From Anaerolineae bacterium (GTDB taxonomy: Bacteria > Chloroflexota > Anaerolineae > Aggregatilineales > Phototrophicaceae), in NCBI GenBank assembly GCA_020849765.1, contig JADLAY010000027.1:1-64000 (forward strand): a stretch of 64,000 nt of DNA, given 5' to 3'. Under the pieces are notes generated by a model. That model saw only the letters and a list, made by a program, of their open reading frames with translations, was not told the DNA's origin and searched no databases. Made by a program: the position numbers and the translations under genes. The number at the start of each line of letters is the position of its first letter. Position 1 is the stretch's first letter. Shown piece after piece: positions 24,659 through 31,555 of the stretch.

Positions 24659-25781
24659 CAGCTATCTCGAGATCCCACAAAGCATATGGCAGGACGATAT
24701 TGCGGCGATATGGCCCCACGCGGAGGGTCAGCTCGTCACGTGAGCGGTAGATATCCAGATCTTGCTTGTTGGCGAAGGGCAGCGGCACGATCAGCCGGTA
24801 GCCATCGTCACCGATGTTTTCGATGCGGTGTGTGCTGCCGTTGAAGAACTGCTCTTCCGGCTCATGATCCTTATACAGCTCAGCGCCGAGTTTGCGCAGT
24901 GCGTCCAGCCCGGTCACTTCCTGCCCGAACAATGGCGCCTGCAGCAGGGGCAGTTCGCCGAAGGCCTCACCGATGAAGACGATGTTGTCTTTCTGGTTCG
25001 ACTTCCACATGGCAAAGTAGGGGTCGGTCACCTCGTCAGGGATGACGCGATTGCACAGGATGGCGTCGGTCGCGTAGCCATAGAGATTGAGATAGGTGTA
25101 CGTGCGTTGCGTCTCTTTAATGACCATCTTCTCCGGGTTGACGACGAGCCGCACGCTCGCCATGTTCGGATCGGAGAGGATGCCGCGCACTTTGTCGAGC
25201 GTGTCGAACAGTACCTGCACCTCGTCCCAGGCCGTCTTATCCGGAATCGCGTCGCCGCGTCCGATGGCCTTGCCGATCGGGCGCAGGACGCGCGATGCGC
25301 CGCGCGTCAGGCTGATGATCTTCTCGAACCACCAGCGCGTGACATCCGGCAGGCTGAGCAGGCGCAGTGTTTCCGCCGTCGGCGCCGAGTCGACGATCAA
25401 GACGTCGAAGAAACCCTGCTCGACATACTGGTTGATCCAGAGCAGGTGCGAGCCTTCTTCCAGGCCCGGCAGGATCGTGACCTCTTCAGCGACGATCTCG
25501 TCCGCGCCCTGGCGGCTGAAAAGCGCCGATAGATAGCGCTGAATCCGGCCCCAGTATTTATCCATCGAGTAGCGGGTGTCGATCTCCTGCGCCCACAGAT
25601 TTGGGTACAGTTCGACCGGCTCCGGCCCGATGGTTTTTTCCAGTGAATCGGCCAGGCTGTGGGCCGTATCGGTGCTGATGACGATGGTTTTCAGGCCGCG
25701 CTCGGCGCAGCGGAGTGCCGTGGCCGCAGAGATACTCGTCTTGCCAACGCCACCCTTACCAGTGTGAACAATCACGCGCAT
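24600..25781 (-). CDS. ArsA/Get3-family ATPase with HSP20-like C-terminal domain
   Basis: 393 residues, single ATPase half. The deviant Walker A GKGGVGKTSISAA is at the N-terminus, followed by switch I TDTAHSLADSL and VLIVDSAPTAETLRLLS. The last 70 residues (DGYRLIVPLPFANKQDLDIY...RNIVLPYALWDLEI) form an alpha-crystallin/HSP20-like domain found in many bacterial ArsA homologs. No arsenic genes (arsB, arsC, arsR) are nearby, so arsenite export is unlikely; a tail-anchored or membrane-protein chaperone-like role is possible (inference). It is co-transcribed with the UbiB-type gene and diverges from the alcohol dehydrogenase. Confidence 0.92.
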   Translation of the reverse strand: MRVIVHTGKGGVGKTSISAATALRCAERGLKTIVISTDTAHSLADSLEKTIGPEPVELYPNLWAQEIDTRYSMDKYWGRIQRYLSALFSRQGADEIVAEEVTILPGLEEGSHLLWINQYVEQGFFDVLIVDSAPTAETLRLLSLPDVTRWWFEKIISLTRGASRVLRPIGKAIGRGDAIPDKTAWDEVQVLFDTLDKVRGILSDPNMASVRLVVNPEKMVIKETQRTYTYLNLYGYATDAILCNRVIPDEVTDPYFAMWKSNQKDNIVFIGEAFGELPLLQAPLFGQEVTGLDALRKLGAELYKDHEPEEQFFNGSTHRIENIGDDGYRLIVPLPFANKQDLDIYRSRDELTLRVGPYRRNIVLPYALWDLEIADARFEQSALNIQFAKEPKA

Positions 25782-25969
25782 ATTGTTGTCTCTCGTTCCA
25801 TTCGTTTTGAATTGTACAATACGCCCGCACGTTTTTAGTGTGCTCTCATGAGGTATATACGTGGGAAGCAGGAGGCGAGTTGTGTCCTTTCGCGATACGC
25901 CGCCTATTTCTTACGCGGTTCTTGCGCGATTCTCAACCGCTCGTGAGCGAACGCAGCGGTGCAGACCGC

Positions 25970-25975
25970 TATAAT
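25970..25975 (+). promoter_or_regulatory. -10 element before alcohol dehydrogenase
   Basis: A perfect TATAAT about 77 nt before the dehydrogenase ATG. No convincing -35 is seen. The 270-nt intergenic region must also hold the divergent promoter of the ArsA-UbiB operon. Confidence 0.4.
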
Positions 25976-26051
25976 GAATTTAGAAACAATCGGAGTTGCC
26001 GATGATGACTAGCCCCATTTGCTCACTTGTCTCCGTTCTGGCGTGATCGCC

Positions 26052-27062
26052 ATGAGAACCGAACTGCTCACCACGCCCGCGCCGATTGATACCGCTCCTT
26101 TGATGCTGATCGATAGACCCAAACCGATACCTAAGCCGCGCGAACTGCTCGTGCACGTGCACGCCTGCGGCGTCTGCCACACCGATCTGCACGTGACTGA
26201 GGGTGAGCTGCCGCATCCCAAGTTACCCTTGATCCCCGGCCATGAGATCGTCGGGGTGGTCGAGGCGGTCGGCGACCAGGTGACGCGCTTCGAAATCGGC
26301 GCGCGGGTGGGCATCCCGTGGCTGCATGAAGCCTGTGGCACGTGTGAGTTCTGCCGCCGCGGCCAGGAGAATCTGTGTCCCTATGCGCTGTTCACCGGCT
26401 ACACCGCCGACGGCGGCTATGCGGAATACACAACCGTGCGCGAGGACTTCGCCGTGCCGATCCCGGACGCGTTCGGTGATGCCGAGGCCGCACCGCTGCT
26501 GTGCGCGGGTATCGTCGGCTACCGGGCGCTGCGGTTGGCAGGCATCGAGCCGGGCGAGCGCGTCGGTCTCTACGGCTTCGGTGCGAGTGCGCACATCTGC
26601 GTTCAGGTGCTGCGTCATTGGGGCTGCGAGGTGATCGTCTTCTCACGCAGTGAAGATCATCAGGCACACGCGCGCGAGCTAGGCGCGGCCTGGGCCGGAG
26701 ATGCGAAGACAGCACCACCTGCGCCGCTCGATCGGGCCGTCTCGTTCGCGCCCGCAGGCTGGATCGTGCCGTTGGCGCTGGAACATCTTCGACCCGGTGG
26801 TACCCTCTGCATCAACGCCATTCACGCCAGCCCGATCCCGGAGATGCCCTACGATCTGCTCTGGGGCGAGCGCGTCGTTCGGACAGTCGCCAATGCAACG
26901 CGGCGTGACGCCGACGAATTCATGCCGCTGGCCGCACAGATCCCGATCCACACCGATATCGAGCTGTTCCGGCTCGATCAGGCCAACGAAGCGCTGCAGC
27001 GCGTCAAAGCCGGGCAGGTGCGCGGCGCCGCCGTCCTCACGCAGATGGATGGAGCAACTTAG
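26052..27062 (+). CDS. Zinc-dependent alcohol dehydrogenase (MDR family)
   Basis: 336 residues from ATG 26052 (MRTELLTTPAPIDTAPLM); the in-frame start at 26019 would add 11 residues without support. The catalytic zinc site is visible in HACGVCHTDLHVTEGELP and GHEIVGVVEAVG, and the structural zinc site in CGTCEFCRRGQENLC. The nucleotide-binding fold GLYGFGASAHICVQVL follows. It is of the AdhA-like zinc-binding alcohol dehydrogenase type that oxidises short alcohols with NAD(P). It is monocistronic. Confidence 0.92.
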   Translation: MRTELLTTPAPIDTAPLMLIDRPKPIPKPRELLVHVHACGVCHTDLHVTEGELPHPKLPLIPGHEIVGVVEAVGDQVTRFEIGARVGIPWLHEACGTCEFCRRGQENLCPYALFTGYTADGGYAEYTTVREDFAVPIPDAFGDAEAAPLLCAGIVGYRALRLAGIEPGERVGLYGFGASAHICVQVLRHWGCEVIVFSRSEDHQAHARELGAAWAGDAKTAPPAPLDRAVSFAPAGWIVPLALEHLRPGGTLCINAIHASPIPEMPYDLLWGERVVRTVANATRRDADEFMPLAAQIPIHTDIELFRLDQANEALQRVKAGQVRGAAVLTQMDGAT

Positions 27063-27289
27063 TCCGTCCCCAGCGCTGTACGGCGTGTGTAGAGAAGCAT
27101 CGGGCGTGTTTCCAGACCTGTGACCGGCTGGAAGGCATGATCATCAACGTACGGGATCGGTTCGCCGACGTAATAGTGCTCGATCGTGTCCTGATAATCT
27201 TCGCTGACGAAGACCGCTTGATCGACGATCAGAGCGCCCCAGTCGTGAGCGCGAGAAGAAACGACGCCAGCGAGGCAGGATGATGGCAT
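27059..27289 (-). pseudogene. Possible 3' remnant of a truncated gene
   Basis: 76 codons, not recognised with confidence. The C-terminal 49 residues (DYQDTIEHYYVGEPIPYVDD, then VTGLETRPMLLYTRR) have protein-like composition and could be the tail of a membrane glycosyltransferase. An in-frame TAG lies just upstream of the ATG at 27289, so the reading frame is cut off. The stop overlaps the convergent dehydrogenase stop. The truncation coincides with the left edge of the odd 27.3-29.0 kb stretch. Confidence 0.35.
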
Positions 27290-27390
27290 GATGTCCTAGG
27301 GGTTGACAGCGGGTGTACACCTAGAAAAGTTGTGCATCTATCTATTGGCACGCGTTTTTGATTCCTACACCGTTCGGCTGTCAGATGCAC

Positions 27391-27468
27391 GCTGCCAACG
27401 CTGTGTGGTAGTGCGCACGGTGTGATCCGGGAGGATGTGGTTCAATTCCACGCTAGCGTGTAGGCAGC
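27391..27468 (+). ncRNA. tRNA-like structured element (degenerate tRNA-His-like)
   Basis: A perfect T-arm (27436-27452: TGTGG, loop TTCAATT, CCACG) is enclosed by a long interrupted stem: GCTGCC pairs with GGCAGC and ACGCT with AGCGT. Between them GGTAGTGCGCACGG and TGTGATCCGG resemble the D-loop side and anticodon arm of a tRNA-His, but the D arm is shortened by about eight nt and the anticodon loop by one. It does not form a functional cloverleaf. It may be a decayed tRNA or an unidentified structured RNA in the 316-nt intergenic stretch before the GT87-like gene; nothing else is seen in that stretch. Confidence 0.45.
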
Positions 27469-27638
27469 GCCGCCATCGCCTTCAACCTGGAAGCTCTTCT
27501 GTGGACGAACGCCTAGCTTAGCTCCTCATCTGACCATCGAGGCGGTGTTGGAGGTCAACTTTTCGCCGCGGCAGACATTTACCGCATTCACGCGCATTTT
27601 CGTGTATGTTGAGTGTATCGAATTATTCAGGTGTCCTG

Positions 27639-28514
27639 ATGCGATACATCTCGTTCGTCATTTTTGCCATCATCGTCTCCGCGATTGCGGTGGCTCAGCC
27701 TAACACCGATGTGACGAAGTTCTTCACGCCTGCGGCACACATCATCGCGCAGGGAGGTGATCCTTACGCACTCAGTTCCGAAGCTTGGCCGTTCGTGTAT
27801 CCACCGTATGTACTACCACTGCTCATCATCTACGGACTGCCCGGCGCTTACGTGCTGGCGGTGCTCGCGAACGCAGGCGCGGCGCTTTTGATAGTGCGTG
27901 CGCAGCGGGTGAACTGGGCCTGGCTACTTTATCCTCCAGTGCTCTCTGCCATCTGTTATGGCACCTTTGACTTACCGGTCGTCGCGTTGGCGATGCTGGC
28001 ATACCGGCGACGCAATCCGGTGCTCATGGCGCTGGCACTGCTCATCAAGCCGCAGGCGGCGGTATTCTGGCTCGTGCCCATGGTTATCGAGCAACCGCGC
28101 GCCGTCTGGCGGATGGCAGCGACAGGGATCGCAGTCATCGTCATGTCGCTTGTCCTCATGCCTGATACGTGGGGCAGTTGGCTGGCGGCGGCTTCGGCTA
28201 ACGCGAGGCTACTGTCGCACTATGCCGTGAACAGCTATAGCGTGTTTGCCGTCGGCGCCATCGGCGCGTGGGGGGCACTATCGCGGTTGCATGAGAAGCA
28301 ATGGCGCGCATTGACTGCATTGCTACTGCCGTTCGTGCGCTACTACAGCGCGGTTGGGCTAATTGGCTACGGCGGCGCATGGGTGGTTGCGCTCGCGTGG
28401 GTGTTGATCGCGCTGTTGATGAACGGCGTGCGCGTGCTGTGGATTGAGCCGATGGTAGTGCTCGGAGTGGCGTTTTGGATAGAACGACAATCAAACACAT
28501 CCTCGGCAACGTAG
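27639..28514 (+). CDS. GT87-like membrane glycosyltransferase
   Basis: 291 residues from ATG 27639 (MRYISFVIF); an ATG at 27606 would add 11. Eight or more hydrophobic segments are visible. The first loop, KFFTPAAHIIAQGGDPYA, followed by WPFVYPPYVLPLL, fits the GT87/DUF2029 family of GT-C mannosyltransferases using polyprenyl-phosphate donors. It is shorter than the usual 400 or so residues, which may mean truncation or a small family variant. It has no operon partner, and lies beside a truncated ORF and a phage-type remnant. Function by resemblance only. Confidence 0.65.
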   Translation: MRYISFVIFAIIVSAIAVAQPNTDVTKFFTPAAHIIAQGGDPYALSSEAWPFVYPPYVLPLLIIYGLPGAYVLAVLANAGAALLIVRAQRVNWAWLLYPPVLSAICYGTFDLPVVALAMLAYRRRNPVLMALALLIKPQAAVFWLVPMVIEQPRAVWRMAATGIAVIVMSLVLMPDTWGSWLAAASANARLLSHYAVNSYSVFAVGAIGAWGALSRLHEKQWRALTALLLPFVRYYSAVGLIGYGGAWVVALAWVLIALLMNGVRVLWIEPMVVLGVAFWIERQSNTSSAT

Positions 28515-28584
28515 CCGAGATGAAACGCATCTGGCGCGCGGTGTATCGCAATCGGGATAATTAACCTCATGAAAAACACTGGAC

Positions 28585-28940
28585 GTGAATAATTCCGTGA
28601 AATTATGTGGTGCTAAAACACGTAGCGACGCTCCTTGTCGGAAAGCGGCTATGGAGAATGGTTGTTACTCTAGGTACGCCGCCACACTTGTTGTGAAAAT
28701 CGACGACTTGAGCGTTGGCGATGCTCTCGATCTACTGCCCGAACTTCAAGTGCAGCGTGCCCGATTCGCCGATTACCTTGAACGTTCTGGCCGGGCGTGG
28801 GTCTCACAGCGGGTGACTTCTCCAAGTTGATGCAGTGGGGCAGTGAGATCGGTCGCATGGTCGAGCGTAACGTCAAGATGTGCAACGAAACTACGCTTAC
28901 GGATGCTGAACTTGCGTTGTTGTACGCACATCTTGCGTGA
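28585..28940 (+). pseudogene. Frameshifted phage-type Cys-rich protein gene
   Basis: The first part (GTG 28585; KLCGAKTRSDAPCRKAAMEN) matches the CGAKTRSGxPCR motif of small proteins common in phages and mobile elements; the expected RCRxHGG continuation is degraded to CYSRYAA. Near 28795-28805 the frame breaks: the original frame stops at 28830, while the next frame continues coherently as GDFSKLMQWGSEIGRMVERN and ends LTDAELALLYAHLA at 28940. One frameshift thus splits a single ancestral gene. Base composition at the 5' end is lower in GC than the neighbours, consistent with transfer. Confidence 0.6.
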
Positions 28941-28982
28941 GGTCATCTCAACGGAGGAGCGACTAGCCATGCCGCGCACAAA

Positions 28983-29007
28983 AACACCCCTGCTGAGCAG
29001 AGGTGTT
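28983..29007 (-). terminator. Rho-independent terminator of flavodoxin gene
   Basis: Hairpin AACACC...GGTGTT with inner stem CTGC/GCAG. On the minus strand it is followed by TTTTTG. It lies 37 nt beyond the flavodoxin stop. Confidence 0.85.
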
Positions 29008-29044
29008 CATCGAGATGCTATTTCAATTTGCAGGCCGCGGGAGG

Positions 29045-29563
29045 CTAGATCCCAAACTGGTCGACGACTTCGTCGAGCCATGCCTTGATGCGATCCGAGG
29101 TGAGGTCTTTCTGACCCTCTTGATCGATGCCCACGCCGAGGAAGTAATCTTCCACCGATGCCTTGGACTCTTCGAACTGGTAGCCCTTGGTCGTCCACAT
29201 ACCCCACATGATGGCGCCGCGATCCATGAATGCGTCCGCCAACATGCCGAGCGCATCGAGAAAGTTGTAGCCATAACCATTCTGGTCGCCCAGGCCAAAC
29301 ATGGCAATCTTCTTGCCCGCCAGGTCGAGTCCCGCCAGTTTGGGCAGGAAGGCTTCCCAGTCGTCCTGCATCTGGCCCGTGTTCCAGGTCGGCACGCCCA
29401 CGATCATGTACTCGTACTTGAGCAGGGTGCTCGGATCGGTCTGACCGATGTTATGAATGTCAATCTCGCCCGGTCGCAGCTTCTCGAAGGCGTCCTTGAT
29501 TTGTTCGGCAACGAACTCGGTGTTGCCGGTATTGCTCCCGTAGATCAGGCCGACTTTTGCCAT
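29045..29563 (-). CDS. Flavodoxin (long-chain)
   Basis: 172 residues from ATG 29561-29563, preceded by GAGG; an in-frame upstream start at 29638 adds 25 unrelated residues. The FMN phosphate loop GSNTGNTE is at residues 8-15, and the aromatic FMN-stacking loops are VGVPTWNTGQMQDD and GLGDQNGYGYNFLDAL. The insertion in the fifth strand marks a long-chain flavodoxin, a low-potential electron carrier that can replace ferredoxin. It has its own terminator and is divergent from rho. Confidence 0.95.
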   Translation of the reverse strand: MAKVGLIYGSNTGNTEFVAEQIKDAFEKLRPGEIDIHNIGQTDPSTLLKYEYMIVGVPTWNTGQMQDDWEAFLPKLAGLDLAGKKIAMFGLGDQNGYGYNFLDALGMLADAFMDRGAIMWGMWTTKGYQFEESKASVEDYFLGVGIDQEGQKDLTSDRIKAWLDEVVDQFGI

Positions 29564-29744
29564 TTTGCATACCTCTACGCGGTTTTCTGGGTCGCTAGAA
29601 TGCCCATAAGGATACTCGTGAACGCGCAGCACGTCCACTGGATTTCGTGGCGACTTTCACGAGCGTGACGACTGCTCTGTAAGGATTCTGGAATATAAAG
29701 CGCGAACTTACCTTAGAATCGTCTGATTATCGCGGAAAATTGAT

Positions 29745-29772
29745 TTGACAGGCGGGAAATTTATGCTATATT
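29745..29772 (+). promoter_or_regulatory. rho promoter
   Basis: TTGACA (29745-29750), 16-nt spacer, TATATT (29767-29772). The -35 is extended as TTGACAGGCGGG, identical over 12 nt to the distal tRNA-cluster promoter. It predicts a leader of roughly 345 nt before the rho start. Confidence 0.8.
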
Positions 29773-29778
29773 GACGGT

Positions 29779-30123
29779 GAGAGCAGTATACCACGCACTC
29801 TCGAACCATTCTGGCGCGCTGTTCAATTGCATCAGCCTGCCGCGTTATCCGGGTCAGAAGCACTTCGAACCCGGGTCGGTAGCGGCGCGTACCGGCGTTC
29901 AGCGCAGGTCTTTGAGGTCATCAGCATCATTTGTTGAATACAGCCTGGTATTATCGCCATTCCCTCATGCTGTTGTCCTGCCGTGCGCATGGAACGCAGT
30001 ATTCCATCAAGCAAAATGCAAAAGTGTCATAGCTCTACAACATCGAATATGAAAGGAGGCAGGCGGCGGCTGTTTTCTTACGCCTGATACGTTGAACGAG
30101 GTAGGCGAACTAATACCCCGCCA
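29779..30123 (+). other. Long 5' leader of rho
   Basis: No convincing gene is present in this stretch between the rho promoter and start. Structures seen are CCGGGT pairing with ACCCGG (near 29848-29875) and a 13-codon ORF beginning ATGAAAGGAGGCAGGCGG near 30050, which has a GGAGG inside it. A long leader is typical of rho genes, which are autoregulated by attenuation in other bacteria; that this leader does so is inference. Confidence 0.5.
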
Positions 30124-31419
30124 ATGAGGACTATGGATATCGCAACACTTGAAAGCAAAACTCTGGACGATTTGCGTGATATGGCACGCGAAGCAAGCAT
30201 CAGCGGCTTTAGCCGGTTGAAGAAAGAAGAATTGGTGCTTGCTCTCCTGCGCAATCATGCGGAGCGTCAGGGTCTCAAACTCCGTGGTGGCATTCTCGAA
30301 ATTGTCGACGACGGCATCGGCTTCTTGCGCGCAGAGAAGTATCTGCCTGGCCCGGAAGACATCTACGTCAGCCAGACCCAGATCAAGCGCTTTGGGCTGC
30401 GCACAGGGGATATGGTTGTCGGTCAGGTACGCGCACCCAAAGACTCTGAAAAGTACTACGGGCTGCTGCGTGTCGAATCGGTCAACGGTCTCAATCCTGA
30501 AGATGCCAAGAACCGCCCCAATTTCGAAGACCTGACCCCGATTTTCCCGCAAGTGCGTTTCGATCTCGAAACCAACCCTCGTATCCTCTCGACCAGACTG
30601 CTCAACCTGGTAACTCCCATCGGCAAAGGCCAACGCGGTTTGATCGTTTCGCCCGCGAAAGCCGGTAAGACGACCATCCTCAAAGAGATCGCCAATGCCA
30701 TCAGTGAGAACTATCCGGAAGTGCATCTGATGATGGCGCTCATCGGCGAGCGTCCTGAAGAGGTCACGGACATGGATCGCTCGGTCGCTGCCGAAGTGAT
30801 CGCGTCGACGTTCGACGACCCGGTGCAGAATCACACGCGCGTTGCCGAGATGGCGCTCAACCGCGCCAAGCGGCTGGTTGAAATCAAGAAGGACGTCGTG
30901 CTGCTGCTCGACAGCCTGACGCGTTTGACCCGCGCTTACAACCTGGTCGTGCCGCCGAGCGGCCGCACGCTCACCGGCGGTCTCGATCCGTCGGCAGTAC
31001 ATCCGCCGAAGCGCCTGTTTGGTGCGGCGCGTAATGTCGAAGAGGGCGGCAGCCTGACCATCATCGCCACCTGCCTCGTGCAGACGAACAGCAAGATGGA
31101 CGACGGCATTTACGAGGAATTCAAGGGTACTGGCAATATGGAACTCACGCTCAGCCGTAAGCTCCAGGAACGCCGTATCTTCCCCGCCTTTGACATCGAG
31201 CAGTCGGCCACCCGCCGTGAAGAACTCCTGCTTGGGCCGGACATTCTCCAGCGCGTGTATACGCTGCGCCGCATGTGGAGCCATCTGGCGGAAGACCCGG
31301 ACAGCGGTGCTGTCGGCGCGACCGAGCAGCTGCTCAACAGCCTGCGCCAGACGGACAGCAACGAGGAATTCCTCAACACGCTGCCCGGCGTTAGCGGGCA
31401 AAGCAACCGCTTCTTTTAG
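30124..31419 (+). CDS. rho: Transcription termination factor Rho
   Basis: 431 residues. The N-terminal Rho_N helix bundle ([20 protein letters not shown]) and the cold-shock-like RNA-binding domain ([19 protein letters not shown]) are followed by the hexameric ATPase core: Walker [13 protein letters not shown], the R-loop GKGQRGLIV, Walker [18 protein letters not shown], and the Q-loop [18 protein letters not shown]. It unwinds RNA-DNA to end transcription. ATG 30124 is used; ATG 30133 (MDIATLES) is an alternative, and neither has a well-spaced ribosome binding site. Preceded by a long leader. Confidence 0.97.
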   Translation: MRTMDIATLESKTLDDLRDMAREASISGFSRLKKEELVLALLRNHAERQGLKLRGGILEIVDDGIGFLRAEKYLPGPEDIYVSQTQIKRFGLRTGDMVVGQVRAPKDSEKYYGLLRVESVNGLNPEDAKNRPNFEDLTPIFPQVRFDLETNPRILSTRLLNLVTPIGKGQRGLIVSPAKAGKTTILKEIANAISENYPEVHLMMALIGERPEEVTDMDRSVAAEVIASTFDDPVQNHTRVAEMALNRAKRLVEIKKDVVLLLDSLTRLTRAYNLVVPPSGRTLTGGLDPSAVHPPKRLFGAARNVEEGGSLTIIATCLVQTNSKMDDGIYEEFKGTGNMELTLSRKLQERRIFPAFDIEQSATRREELLLGPDILQRVYTLRRMWSHLAEDPDSGAVGATEQLLNSLRQTDSNEEFLNTLPGVSGQSNRFF

Positions 31420-31448
31420 CCAGCGGTACGCACCCATGGTGAACTGAT

Positions 31449-31471
31449 CGAGGCGCACACTGTGCGCCTCG
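31449..31471 (+). terminator. Hairpin after rho
   Basis: A perfect 10-bp stem (CGAGGCGCAC with GTGCGCCTCG) with a 3-nt loop, 29 nt after the rho stop. No T-run follows, so it is a weak intrinsic terminator or a 3'-end stabiliser. Confidence 0.55.
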
Positions 31472-31555
31472 CTGATTCACTGATAACGCCTTGCTCAGCT
31501 TCGGCGCATATGGGACAATGTTCCCTTCTAGAACATTAGTGCCGCGGGCGAAGCG

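Noticed and set aside
24600-25781. Arsenic resistance operon
   Set aside because: The ATPase is ArsA-like, but arsB, arsC and arsR are absent and the partner is a UbiB-type kinase.
27303-27308. TTGACA as a -35 box before the accessory island
   Set aside because: No -10-like sequence lies 15-19 nt downstream on the plus strand.
27391-27468. Cobalamin riboswitch
   Set aside because: GGGAGG and GGTTCAATTCC vaguely recall the B12-box region, but the conserved GCCACTG box and the GGTGC start are missing, and the downstream gene has no B12 link. The tRNA-like reading fits better.
30007-31458. Minus-strand ORF of 483 codons opposite rho
   Set aside because: Shadow of rho, whose motifs are unmistakable on the plus strand.
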